From: Agapetus fuscipes
Lineage: Eukaryota > Arthropoda > Insecta > Trichoptera > Glossosomatidae
Direction: 5' to 3'
NCBI GenBank assembly: GCA_951799405.1
Contig: OX637333.1
Location: forward strand, 11,035,960 to 11,099,959
DNA length: 64,000 bases
The notes below the pieces were generated by a model, which was not told where the DNA came from, did not search any database, and saw only the letters and a program-made list of their open reading frames with translations. Position numbers and translations under genes: made by a program. Below are positions 39,701-50,300 of the stretch, in pieces (the first letter of the stretch is position 1; each line of letters starts with the position of its first letter).

Positions 39701-40357
39701 CTATGTACATGTAGCAACAAAACGTATTACAAACCCAAGTTTTGTGTTATTGAAAGTATGACAATTTCGGATGCTTATAAAAGCTTCTGTTACACAAACA
39801 TAATTTTTTATCAAATTTCTTGATGAATATATACAGGTAAGCTCTTGGGAGATGATTAGATGATAGCTTACATGTTATGGAGGTAATACTGAGGTGCACC
39901 AGATTAGTCAGCTTCTCCAGGCACTTCAGGCTGGAGGTGAGGGTCAGACCTGAAATCAAAACAAAAACAATTAATGTTCTACTTCTTGGCCCTAGGGGAA
40001 ATCTACGATGAGGCAGATTGTTTCCATGGGAGATATGCCACTGCTATGAGCACCACACTCTCTCCGGTATACTGTTACTGTGTATATGCTAACAAGGTTG
40101 TGCATCTGCAGTGCCCTTGCGGTGAACTCACAAAATGCCACCACAAATATTGTCAAATTAATATAATATAATGAGTGTACTTACGCTCAGAGTCGTTGGT
40201 GACCTTGATCCTGAGCTCGGTGAGGCTGGTGAGGTTGGCGAAGGGTCCGGGGTCCAGGCTGCCCGCGCGCACGCTGCAGGCCATGAGCACGCGCAGCTGC
40301 GGCAGCGCCCTGCACACGCCCTCCAGCACCTCGCACGGGCAGCGACACAGGTCTATC
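36671..40357 (-). CDS. leucine-rich-repeat protein, C-terminal exons
   Basis: Host gene, minus strand. Six exons in transcript order: 40357-40185, 39949-39872, 39217-38976, 38385-38191, 37606-37445 and 36796-36671 (TAA at 36673-36671). All have AG/GT borders and consistent phases, encoding about 324 residues. The first four exons contain leucine-rich repeats: LPQLRVLMAC, FANLTSLTELRIKV, CLEKLTNLVHLSITS, HLQSLEWLELGDC, LPLLRRLRLERL and CPNITSLELINVEV. The fifth exon is a Pro/charged linker (ATRRNRIASGQEPLSPPARI), and the last gives VEILPVDSLQKLLLEEMPNT. Cys/Leu-spaced repeats of this kind occur in F-box/LRR and related proteins, but no F-box is visible; the N-terminal exons lie beyond 40.4 kb and were not found. 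Exonic GC content is far above the surrounding DNA. Function unknown. Confidence 0.82.
36838..37085. repeat. interspersed repeat M, complete copy in the LRR gene's last intron
   Basis: AATATCCCTCAGCTGTGTGA through CAGTTGGCGGTAATGCTAAA to ACATCACATAGATTCC. Paralogue of the split copy at 20.1-20.7 kb. Confidence 0.65.
37387..37432 (-). repeat. 46-bp partial duplication of LRR exon 5
   Basis: 37387-37432 and 37532-37577 differ at one of 46 positions (CTGGGGGGGACAAGGGCTCC core). The intronic copy has no splice signals of its own. Confidence 0.85.
37445..37606 (-). CDS. LRR gene exon 5
   Basis: Acceptor CTTTGCAG, donor GTAACT; 54 codons. Pro/Lys-rich linker (PEEKKECIPVLKPVPGFPVP). Part of this exon is duplicated just downstream in the intron at 37387-37432. 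Confidence 0.82.
37687..37941. mobile_element. hAT-like MITE
   Basis: CAGTGTTTTTCAACCT and AGGTTGAAAAATGCTG are inverted with one mismatch. Flanks GACTAGAG (37679-37686) and AACTAAAG (37942-37949) agree at six of eight positions. The ends are rich in GCGACCCCC. No transposase. Confidence 0.7.
37966..38136 (+). mobile_element. SINE-B copy, plus strand
   Basis: A degenerate B box region (AACGTTGGTTTAAATCACGT) is followed by TGACTATAACTTCAACCCTG and the tail GGTTGGTGAATTGCATTCCT. It matches, inverted, the copies at 39.4 and 53.0 kb. Confidence 0.6.
38191..38385 (-). CDS. LRR gene exon 4
   Basis: Acceptor TCTGCAG, donor GTATAC; 65 codons. Encodes PGVEVALGSCGSLERLLIIP through VTELFILQ. Confidence 0.85.
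38505..38720 (+). pseudogene. retroelement ORF tail fragment in LRR intron
   Basis: The frame LQHRMLDTRISKRI, then GGRKIGGKHRLKWKDKVEKD and ASGFGIGKFQAS, resembles the GxRxxGRPxxRWxDxVxxDA tail common after LINE reverse transcriptases in insects. No RT is present. Confidence 0.45.
38976..39217 (-). CDS. LRR gene exon 3
   Basis: Acceptor TGTGTAG, donor GTGACC. Encodes LGEEDCEAISHLQSLEWLEL, a Gly/Ala-rich stretch, and NCPNITSLELINVEVK. Confidence 0.85.
39245..39545 (-). mobile_element. SINE-B copy with tRNA-like head
   Basis: Minus strand: A-box-like GGCCAAATGGGCTGA (39510-39496), B box GGTTCGATCC (39463-39454), then body and tail ending GAATTGCATTCCTCTTCAT at about 39290. The tRNA-like part lacks a pairing acceptor stem. 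Confidence 0.62.
39872..39949 (-). CDS. LRR gene exon 2
   Basis: Acceptor GATTTCAG, donor GTAAGC. Encodes LTLTSSLKCLEKLTNLVHLS. Confidence 0.85.
40185..40357 (-). CDS. LRR gene exon 1 of those visible
   Basis: Acceptor GTGTTACAG, donor GTAAGT. It starts with 1 nt of a split codon and ends with 1 nt. Encodes IDLCRCPCEVLEGVCRALPQ through KVTNDSE. Confidence 0.85.
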
Positions 40358-40457
40358 CTGTAACACACAACATGACAAAAGGTTAACAGTTTTCCAGGCA
40401 GACAATTTTTATTTGATACTTTTCACACACATAACTTGCTGATAACATAACTTGACA

Positions 40458-40718
40458 AATTTCATCTAATCTAATCTTATCTAAGCTGCATAGATATGTT
40501 ACATTGGAGTTCACATTACACGCATTTCCACAAGCAGACACGTCCAAGTTCGCGCTTGCACATGCCGCATGTGAACCTACAACATAAAAACCAAATCTCA
40601 AATGGACATACACCCTGCAACTCTTGCCGTCCTTCCCTGAATCAGGGGTGACATTGGCAAAGTGAACCATTTTTACAGCATGGGTGGTCAGCCGCATACC
40701 AACCTATAAGTCAAGGAA
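40458..40718 (-). mobile_element. solo A-tail module
   Basis: Complete on the minus strand, from TTCCTTGACTTATAGG at 40718 to a TTAGATAAGATTAGATTAG tail. Confidence 0.78.
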
Positions 40719-40902
40719 CGCTACTAAAAATTTCTTTCCTCAAAAAGAAATAAGCCAATGGAGCCACACAAATGACATAGAACAATAATTGTAAATGTTG
40801 TGATGTCTCACTTTCAGGTTGCTAGGGCAAAAGGTACTCCAACTCATATTTCACTATTGGTTGCCAAAGATCACAGGTCTGTCGGTAAACTATTATCTAA
40901 TT

Positions 40903-41104
40903 TGCAAAGATATATCGACATTTAAGTCTTGTATTAAATGCATGCCCTCAATCAGACATATAAAGGTTCACACTTACACATGCTGCATGTGTACTTACAA
41001 AATAAACCAAACCTCACATGAGCATAAGCCTTGCAACTCCTGTCGCCTTTCCATGAAACTGGGGTGGCATTGGCAAAAGTGAACCAAGTTTTTACAGCAT
41101 AGGG
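40903..41104 (-). repeat. diverged A-tail copy
   Basis: Contains GCAAAGATATATCGACATTT to GTGAACCAAGTTTTTACAGC. The module start is lost against the hAT-like end at 41105. Confidence 0.6.
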
Positions 41105-41150
41105 CAGCGGTTTCCAAACTGGGGGACGCGCCTCCCAGGGGAGGCGCGAG
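41105..41150 (+). mobile_element. hAT-like terminal fragment with 10-bp hairpin
   Basis: CAGCGGTTTCCAAACTGGGG is a hAT MITE-style end, followed by the perfect hairpin CGCGCCTCCC-AG-GGGAGGCGCG (41127-41148). No opposite end was recognised. Confidence 0.45.
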
Positions 41151-41953
41151 CTATGGCTAGGGGAGGCGCCAAAAATGTGTCTATTAGTAGTATGAATATG
41201 AATATCTATATCCCCCTATAATATAAAATTCAACGGCCTCCCCATACAAAATAATTGTGCGTTAATGGATGACAAACTGAAGAACTCCTGAACAGATGCA
41301 CGTCATATTCACAACACATATTGTTCAGGACTTGGGATGTGCTTCCTCATCATTAATAGATTTTTAATTGCTGTTTTTTAAATAAATAAACATGATCAAT
41401 CACAACACCTTTTTATGTAAAACCTATGCGAGAAACAAAACTCATTTTGACATTCGAATTTCAAATAAATTGCCAACACTTCAACATACGCTTCAAAGTT
41501 GCCATACAAGTCGATTCTTTTTCGGTTGAATTCCGTTGAGTACCTACCTATATTCTTTATTTATTTCAAAATTATCCTTCAACCAGTTATAACATGTATT
41601 TTTTAGAAATAATGACGATCGATTAGGTCAACTTTTTATATGAAACCATACTTATTTTTTTTTTTTTTTTTTTTTATTTATTCACAATCATACACCAACA
41701 GGCACAACATAAAAATAGCACATTAGGCAAATTAACAAAAGAAGAAATCATGTTGCACCCCATTACCGGTGTAAGCGTAAAAAATGTGATAAAAAAAGCA
41801 CACAAAAATATCAAAATAATTTCACTTACATACTAAGGATAAAAACATTTTTTTTTTAAAACGGAATACAACATTCAAAAATTCAAACAACAATAATAAA
41901 ATAATATAAATAGAAGTAGTAGGGAAGAAAGGAAGGGGAAGGGGAAGGGATAC

Positions 41954-42570
41954 TCACTGCTCAAGTATAGCTAAAATTGATCTTTTAAATAAATTAGAAC
42001 TACCGTGAAACAGATCGACATCTTTAAATTTATTGTTATAATTTTTAGTCATTCTTAGCAGAGGATTTCGCAAACCTGCATTGGTAACGTAACGCTTAAT
42101 GTGAAAGGGCCAAAATGATCGTCTAACTGTTGGGACCGCGAAGTCTATCAATTTCAGTAATAGGGGTGTGTCTAGTGCAGACATACAAATTCTGCGTAGA
42201 ATACAGGCATCTGCAAGTTCACGCCTCGACGAGAGGTCTATTAAGTCATTGAAACGGGATGTTCTGAATCTGTGATTTCCAATTCGTATTAGTTTATGTT
42301 GGATTTTTTCCAATGCAACGTTATATTTGTCATATAAGGGATTCCATACTGGGGGCAATACTCGGCCCGAGAGCGTACAAGTGAGACATACAAGGTCATA
42401 AGAGATGTGGGATCTCTGAACTCCCTGGTCACCCTTAGGATAAAACCAAGCATTTTGTTACATTGTGTTAGAATCTTATCGATGTGATCGTCAAAATGCA
42501 GTTTGGAGTCAAAGATAACACCAAGATCCTTTACCGAGTCGAGTCGTTGCAGCATGGTATCAGCAATCGC
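41954..42570 (-). pseudogene. jockey-like RT C-terminal part beyond the insertion
   Basis: It resumes as AIADTMLQRLDSVKDLGVIF and DSKLHFDDHIDKILTQCNKM. After a frame change come WNPLYDKYNVALEKIQHKLI and the terminal CxxRxxxL-like tail (ACILRRICMSALDTPLL), ending in a stop at 41954. This is the thumb and C-terminal region of the ORF above. Confidence 0.78.
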
Positions 42571-42572
42571 AT

Positions 42573-43327
42573 CTAAATCTAAATCTAATCTAAATCTAAG
42601 CTGCAAAGATATGTATCATTTGAGATTCATATTAAATGCATTCCCACAAGCAGACATGCATAATTTCGCGCTTACACATGCTGCATGTGGACCTACAATA
42701 TAAAAACCCCAATCTCAAATGAACATAAGCCCTGCAACTCTTGCCGACCTTCCCTGAAGCAGGGGTGACATTGGCAAAGTGAACCATTTTTTACAGTATG
42801 GGTGGTCAGCCGCATACCAACCTATCAGTCAAGGAGTACAAGCAATTAATACAATCAAATATATAAAACAAATAAATTCTAAGCAATTAAACAGTAAAAA
42901 ATTAAAAAAAGAACTACAACACATATTTTTTAAATTTAAAAGCCTTAGCTTTAACCGCCAGCATTACAGATCAACCGCCATTTCTTTCGATCCTTGCATA
43001 CTTCTTTCATTTCATCCAGAGCCATAACCTTTTTCATACAAGCTCTCCTTTTAATATGACTCTGGATATCCCATTCATTCGCTATTTCGAAAATTTGGTC
43101 CATCCATACCTTTCTCGGTCTTCCTCTTCCACGACATCCATCAATTCTCGCAGCATATACTTTCTTCGTCAGTCTTTCCTCATTCATTCTCTCCAAATGT
43201 CCAAACCATCTAAGCATACTTCTTTTAATCTTTACTTTCACACTTTCTCTTACACCACATTCCTCTCTAACAAAATCATTCCTTACCCTATCACTCCGTC
43301 TTTTCCCAATCATACTTCTTAAGTAGT
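42573..43327 (-). mobile_element. family-A LINE 3' end inserted in the jockey-like LINE
   Basis: ORF tail SMIGKRRSDRVRNDFVREEC, MLRWFGHLERMNEERLTKKV and [14 protein letters not shown], a 3' UTR, and a complete A-tail (42835-42573) ending in AGATTTAGATTTAGAT. The flanking GCAT (42569-42572 and 43328-43331) is a possible short duplication. Confidence 0.8.
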
Positions 43328-43330
43328 GCA

Positions 43331-44862
43331 TAATTATGAGAAATAAGGTTTTTGTTTTTAGTGAAGGATATGGAAAAACATTTTTTCAGATTTAGTTCCA
43401 ATCTATTGCAAACACAGTAGTCATGGACCCTACCGAGATCCTCTTCCAACAAAACAGCGTCCTCCTCAGTTCTTATGGTACGATAAATTTTGAGATCGTC
43501 TGCAAATAGTAAAAAATCTGAGTGAATGAAGCAATTTCCTATGTCATTGATGAAAGCTAGAAATAACAGAGGGCCCAGAACAGAACCCTGGGGTACCCCC
43601 GACGTAACACACACGTATTCTGATTTAAACCCATTAAGAGTTACTGTCATAAGTCTATCGCTTAAATATGAACTAATCCACCTCAATAGGTCACCGTGAA
43701 TACCATAGTATGAAAGCTTTCGAGTCAGTAAAGCATGATCAACCTTGTCGAATGCCTTCTGGAAGTCTGTATAGATTGAATCAACTTGTATGCGTTGATC
43801 CATAGCCCTGAAAAGAAAGTCTGTATACACGAGAAGATTTGAGGTGGTCGATCTATCGGTCATAAAACCATGTTGTTCCTCTAAGAGATAAGGTTTGAGA
43901 AAATTATAAATGTGATCCTTGATTATCATTTCAAAGACCTTGGATATAGAGGAGAGTATTGATATTGGGCGATAGTTTGTAATATCCTTATTGCCTGCCT
44001 TATGGATGGGGGTAACACGAGCTGTCTTCCATATGGTTGGAAAGCAGCCCTCCCTGATGCTCCTGTTAAAGAGAATACGTAGAGGTTTGGTCAGATGAGA
44101 CGCACATTTTTTGAGAACAATGGGAGAAATCGAGTCAGGTCCAGCACCTTTATTAGTGTTAAGGTTGATAAGTTTGTTATAAATTTCGGAACTTAAGATG
44201 TTAATCGATGAAAGTGAAGATGTATTAGTATGATTTGGTGGATTGTGATCTGTGTCAGCTATAGTGTTTTTAGAGAAAACAGATTGAAAGTATTGACAAA
44301 AAAGATTGGATATATCTTTAGGATCGTCAGATAAAATATCCTTGTAATGCATGTTTTTGGGATATGAGTTTGATGTCTTTAAGTTGTTAATATAGGAGAA
44401 AAATGGCTTTATATTTGTTTTGATAGATTGTTCAATATTAGCAATATAGTGTCTATGGTCGTGTCTGTGTGCAATTTTGAGTTTAGATCTAAAGTTAGAA
44501 TAGGCAGCATAGTCACATAGATTATTATATTTCTTCCAACGGTCCCAGTATTTATTTTTGTCTCTAACCAAAGCAACCGTAGAACTTTTATACCAAAATG
44601 GGTACTTAGGTTTTTTGGCTAGTTTCTTGGGTGTATACAGATCAATAATACTTACCAAGGTATCATAGAAAATGTCTACAGCAAGATCAGTAGTTTTGTC
44701 ATCCAACAGAGCATTCCAATCAATTAGGCTGAGCATATGATTTATTTCAGTGAAATTGGCTTTGAAAAAATTATATTTGGGTGCACTTTTGCTGTCCAAC
44801 TGCACATCCGGTTTAAGTGGAACATCAATCAACAGAGAAGGATGATGACCATCCTCAGGCAT
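43331..44862 (-). pseudogene. jockey-clade reverse transcriptase, main part
   Basis: About 510 open codons. They start after the endonuclease (FWYKSSTVALVRDKNKYW, the linker of jockey/BS elements), then GAGPDSISPIVLKKC, WKTARVTPIHKAGNKDITNY, RPISILSSISKVFE and EEQHGFMTDRSTTSNLL. The catalytic core follows: YTDFQKAFDKVDHALL, SGVPQGSVLGPLLFLAFIND and FLLFADDLKIY (FADD). These are RT blocks in the expected order with no lesion until the inserted LINE cuts the frame at SISFTKNKNLISHNY. The intact frame suggests recent activity before truncation and interruption. Endonuclease and ORF1 are missing. Confidence 0.85.
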
Positions 44863-44892
44863 TGCGGCATTTAATTTTTTTTAAGTATTATT

Positions 44893-45136
44893 ATAATATA
44901 CAATCTAAGTTGCATAGACGCATTAACATTTATAATTCATATTCAATGCACTAATCCACGGAGACACGAGTGAGTTTGCGCTTACAAATGCTGCATGTGT
45001 ATTTACAAATATAAATTTCAGCCTCTCATGACCATAAGCCCTGCAACTTTTGCTGACCTTTTCAGAAACAGGGGACACATTTGTTAAGTGAACCCATTTA
45101 TGCGATATGGGTGGTAAGCCTCATACTAACCCTTAA
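44893..45136 (-). repeat. diverged A-tail copy
   Basis: CAATCTAAGTTGCATAGACG to GGTAAGCCTCATACTAACCC. Same subfamily as the copies at 54.8-55.4 kb (ATGAGTGAGTTTGCGCTTAC-like block). Confidence 0.65.
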
Positions 45137-46202
45137 GGGTGATTGAGAGGTCAGCGCGCCCAACTTTGATGACCGAAATAACCCATATTTTTAATGGTAA
45201 GGTAGTATTTTTTCTCCAGTTTAAATTAACACATAAAATTAGGTATTTTTTCCCATAAAATACCAATTCAAAATAAATTTATTTACGGAGATACCTTAAA
45301 TGGAGATTTCTACTGTTGTTATGAATGAATCCTAACTTTTTTTTATTTCACAACATTTATTTTGATTAGCTTTATTTTATCTAGATGAACATTATTTTTT
45401 TAAACTTTTCATTGGTTTTTTATAATTATTTTAAAAGTACCCAAATTTTGCATACGATCGTGTAGCTAAAATTGCATTTTAATGGTATATTTTCTTTTTA
45501 GGATTTGAAGTGATATTTTTTATGTGTTTAATGTAATTCATATTTTATTTTTCCTCTTCCAATTTATATTTAATAATGGAAAGAGAATGATTTTCATACT
45601 AAACGCAATCCACCCTAGTGCGCCATTGTGTCGGTTTTTTGAACTATTCAAACAATTATATTTCCGAGAGACAAAAATTATGAGACATTTTCGTTGTTCA
45701 TATTTCCGTCGAGGCAAATATTTTTTTACGTTGTAACTCGGAGTTATCGTTTTGTAAAAATGCATCAAAATTAAGACGGCCACACGGCGCTGTTTAAAAT
45801 CGTTTTTTATTTTTTGTTTTCTCCGTGTTTGAGTTTAAACGTCCAATGTTATACTCGAGGCATGTACGTATTTTTGCGGTCCGGAAGAATGAACGTAAAA
45901 AAACAAGTTTTATACTCAACCACAGAGTTTTATTATAATATATGGAAATAGAGACGCTCGTAGGTGCTGCTTTACATCCTGATACATTATTTGTATGCGC
46001 CGCGGCTCAGTTAAAACGTTGACTTTCATACTTGGAGTTTAACTTTCCGGTGTTCGCGTCGCTTTGAAACCAAATAATAATACTATTATTATTACTCTAT
46101 TGGGTGTACATAGGAGCTTCCAAATTATTATAGAAATCGAAAACCTTTTTTGGAAATTGTAAATTATCTAGATGTTTATTTTTAAATGTAATTTGTTGTG
46201 TA
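45137..46202. other. intergenic, nothing recognised
   Basis: No host exon, transposon domain or clear repeat edge was recognised. Confidence 0.4.
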
Positions 46203-46282
46203 TATTCATTGACTTATAGGTTGATTTGCGGCTGACCACCCATGTTGTAGAAAATGGTTCTGCGTGTAAAACGTGTTGTGAG

Positions 46283-46649
46283 TGTCAAATATTTTGACAT
46301 GGAAAAAATAAAGGCATTGCCATCTATATGCATTTCAGATAACCTTTTTTGTTAGCATTTAAGTGGTAGGTAACAACCAACAATTTATATTCCTAAGAGT
46401 TGGTATTACTGTAATTTTGTCTTTATTAAGTTTCATGCACTGTTTTTTTCTCACTTCCTACTTGTCTGTCAAAGTGAAACAACACAAAATTGTATTCCAA
46501 ATTTATATCGTAAAAATCTAAATAAATCTCCGCTCAAAATAACCATCTGGAATTTACTTAAAACCAACACCTTCGAGAACCAGCCATACAAATCTCTTGA
46601 CCTATCAAAAACTTCGCCAAGGTCCACCTCACGGATCAAATCTTCTCCA
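46283..46649 (+). repeat. BEL/Pao 5' LTR
   Basis: TGTCAAATATTTTGACATGG at its start is itself a palindrome-like TGTCAAA/TTTGACA end. It ends TCTTCTCCA and is directly followed by the primer-binding-like site. Confidence 0.9.
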
Positions 46650-46667
46650 TGGTCCATCTTCACCGGA
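46650..46667 (+). promoter_or_regulatory. putative primer-binding site
   Basis: TGGTCCATCTTCACCGGA begins with TGG, complementary to the CCA end of a tRNA, immediately after the LTR. The matching tRNA was not identified. Confidence 0.5.
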
Positions 46668-46814
46668 CATCTGCGTGAGTACACGTGAGAAGGAGCGCAT
46701 CAGACATCGCATAAGCCATCAAGATCAATCTTGTCGGATGGATGATGGATGCGTAAATCCACGTTTCACCACAGCAGGAAGGAAGCCGTATTTTTCAAAA
46801 AGTACGTAAAAATT

Positions 46815-47216
46815 GCGGAGCTGATCGACTCAACGCACGGCACAAGTTCGTGTAACAGAGGCGCAGCACCCAACCGTCAGGATATCCCGCACGCTAGGAT
46901 ATCCCGAACACACCAACGCCAGGATCCCGCACGCTAGGATTCTGGATTGCGGAGCTGATCGACTCAACGCACGGCACAAGTTCGTGTAACAGAGGCGCAG
47001 CACCCAACCGTCAGGATATCCCGCACGCCAGGATATCCCGAACACAACAACGCCAGGATCCCGCACACCAGGATTCTGGATTGCGGAGCTGATTGACTCA
47101 ACGCACGGCACAAGTTCGTGTAACAGAGGCGCAGCACCCAACCGTCAGGATATCCCGCACGCCAGGATATCCCGAACACAACAACGCCAGGATCCCGCAC
47201 ACCAGGATTCTGGATT
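46815..47216 (+). repeat. 134-bp tandem repeat x3 in the BEL leader
   Basis: Units at 46815, 46949 and 47083 each contain AGCTGATCGACTCAACGCAC, GGCGCAGCACCCAACCGTCA and short CAGGATATCCCGCACGC sub-repeats. They lie between the primer-binding-like site and the ATG at 47312, where a packaging signal would be expected. Confidence 0.88.
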
Positions 47217-47311
47217 TCGGACGCTGATCACAAGGCACGACACAAATCGTGCAGCTGAGGAGCAACATCCACCATCTTCAAACAGATAAGTCAATTTAGA
47301 TCACTTTAAAA

Positions 47312-50300
47312 ATGACTTCATTTGCGGCATGGGTGCAAACCATGCCAGCACGTCTAAAGGTGTTTGACACCGAGCCAACTCAGGGTACCAGCGCGGACTA
47401 CCAGGAAGGCATATTCCTGGAAGTGAAGCTGGAACAACTAAGAAATCTAGCACATAGATTTAATAATTTGTATGATCAAGATTGTGCGCAATTTGCTAAT
47501 GATGAACCATTAATTGCACGTGGGCAGAAGGTGGAGCACAAAATTATGACTTTAATAGCTACCTACGAAAGTTTATTAAAAAAAATGCAACCTATCAATT
47601 CTACAAGTGCTCCGCACAACCATGTGCAGAACATTCAATTAGAGCGCCTTGAAATTCCCAAATTCAGTGGGAATTATGATAACTGGATCACATTTAGAGA
47701 CACTTTTATTGCTCTAGTTGATTCAAACCAAAAACTTAGCAGCATAGAAAAATTCATGCACCTCAAAGGCGCATTAACGGGAAGGGCTGCGACGGTTGTT
47801 GAACAATTTCAGTTGTCCGAAGACAACTACCACGCAGCGTTACAGTTGCTGAAAAAACGTTTTGAAAATACCTCACTGATTTTGAAAGCTCATCTTGACC
47901 AGATTTATAAATTAAAAGTGATACCAAATAGTGTCAATCAATTGATATATTTTGCAGATGCCTTGACAGCAAACTTAAGCGCCATCAAGGCCTTAGGGAT
48001 ACAAACACATAATTGGGATACTCTCCTAATTTATCATTTTATAAAACATTTTGACCACACCATGGTGGCAGAATGGGAACGGATGGGTTCTGGTTCATTA
48101 ACCGAATTTATTGCGTTTGTCAATGACAAAGCACAGCATTTGGAAATAGCTGCTCAACATGTCACACCTATGTACAAAACAAGTACCAAGAAGGTACTTG
48201 TAGCTAGTAAACATGCATGTATCTTATGCAGGGAGAACCACAGATTAGACAAATGTCACAGGTTCCAAAAATTATTAATTAACGAACGAAATAAATTTGT
48301 TCGTGAGCATAACATGTGCAAAAATTGCTTGACCAAAGGTCATCAAAACAACAACTGTTACTCAAAGTTCACCTGTATGCACTGCAATAAGAAACATCAC
48401 TCCATGTTGCATATGGAATCACCACAAGTAGCACTTACTGCTACCAAAATGGCAGATGAATCATTGTTAACAACTGCCATCGTTAACATTATTGGAAAGA
48501 ATGGACTCAAGGTTCCAGTTAGAGCCATTCTGGATAACGGATCACAGGCTAATTTTATCACTAAGAGCCTTGCATTAAAACTAGGATTACCAATATCAAA
48601 ATTCAATGCACCGATTAAAGGGATCCATCAAACCACTGTTGCAATCACTGAAGCAACTAAAACACTTTTTGCCTCACGAACCACCAATTATAAATTGAAT
48701 GTTTCATGTCTAGTTGTTAAATCAATAACCTCAGACACCCCTCAAAACTGTTTCAGGGTTGCAGTTCCTTTTCCGAGGAAGCGTCTAGCAGATCCGAACT
48801 TCTCCACTGCTGCTCCAGTCTCAATGCTGTTGGGAGCGGACGTCTTCTGGAGGATCCTGAGTACGGACAAACCATCAGTAAAACAAGGAAACATCAATTA
48901 TTTTCATTCCAAACTGGGATATTTAGCTGCAGGGCAAGCACCTTTGCAGGCTCCTTTAATCTCCATGCTTACCACTGTCGCAACATCTCTCCAGAGGACG
49001 TCGGACTCAGCCAGCAGAGGGACTATTGCACTATCCAAGGCAGTGGAGAAGTTTTGGAAGGTAGAATCAATTTGTAACGAACCCACACACTTATCCTTAG
49101 AGGAACAGGCATTTGAAGAACTGTTCTCTTCAACTACCACTCGGGTTGAAGATGGGAGGTTTCAAGTTCAATTGGGTTTTAAAACTGATCCAAATGTTTT
49201 GGGTGAATCATACAATAAAGCTTTAAAATGTTTAATAAGCATTGAAAGGAAACTGAGTCATAATTCACACCATGCTGAACTCTACGACCAGTTCATAGAA
49301 GAGTATATTCAGTTGGGGCATATGTCCATCGCACATACACCAAGTGGATATAATCCGTTTTATTTTCCTCATCACGCAGTGATGAAGGAAAATTCTACCA
49401 CTACTAAATTACGTGTAGTATTTAACGGGAGCTCAAAAACAACGTCTGGGCTCTCCCTCAATGACATTCTCATGGTAGGACCCACAGTCCAACATGATAT
49501 TTTTAGTATCCTCCTAAGATTTCGTACCCATAAATGGGTAATGACTGCCGATGTTGAAAAGATGTACCGGCAAATAAAAGTAGCGCCCGATGAAAGTAAA
49601 CTGCAAAGAATTCTTTGGAGAAATAAAAAAACGAGATTAATTGAGGAATACCAATTAAATACGGTAACTTATGGCACTGCATCAGCACCATATTTAGCAA
49701 CACGATGTATTATACAATTATCTCAGTTAAATGCTGAACAGCATCCATTAGCTTCAAATATAATAAAAACAGACATAGCAAAACTGCAGAAACACCACCA
49801 AGTGCCAAACGGCAGTAAACTAATATCATTAGATCCGTTTATTGATTCCAACAACCTATTAAGAGTTGGAGGAAGATTGAATCATGCTATGATTTCAGAG
49901 GATAACAAACATCCTCTCATACTGGACTCCAAACATCCACTAACTCATCTCATTGTGAAGTATTACCATCGTAAAATGCTTCACACGGGAACTCAATCTT
50001 TACTTGCATTCATTCGCTGGGAATATTGGATAATTTCCGCGCGCAGTCTAGTAAAAAAAATAATTAAGGAATGTACTGTATGTTTCAGGTATAGTCCAAA
50101 AACTGCGACCCAATTAATGGGCCAACTGCCTTCCACCAGAGTCAATCCATCACGACCATTTAGCGTCGTTGGAATTGACTACGCTGGGCCGCTCCAGTCC
50201 AGGGACAGGAATCCCAGAAACAAAACAATCTATAAGAGCTATATAGCCGTATTCATTTGTTTTTCAACAAAAGCGATTCATTTAGAACTGGTGTCAGATT

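Larger units (their letters stand above)
41655..44880 (-). mobile_element. jockey-like LINE with poly(A), split by a family-A LINE
   Basis: Minus orientation: a 5'-truncated start near 44880, RT ORF to 43331, an insertion (42573-43327), RT tail 42570-41954, a 3' UTR with AATAAA, and a poly(A) tract at the left edge (41655-41675 as T). It is one element by continuity of the RT across the insertion. Confidence 0.82.

Noticed and set aside
46830..47200. Minus-strand ~100-codon frames over the BEL leader
   Set aside because: Antisense translation of the 134-bp repeat; no domain, and the repeat already explains them.
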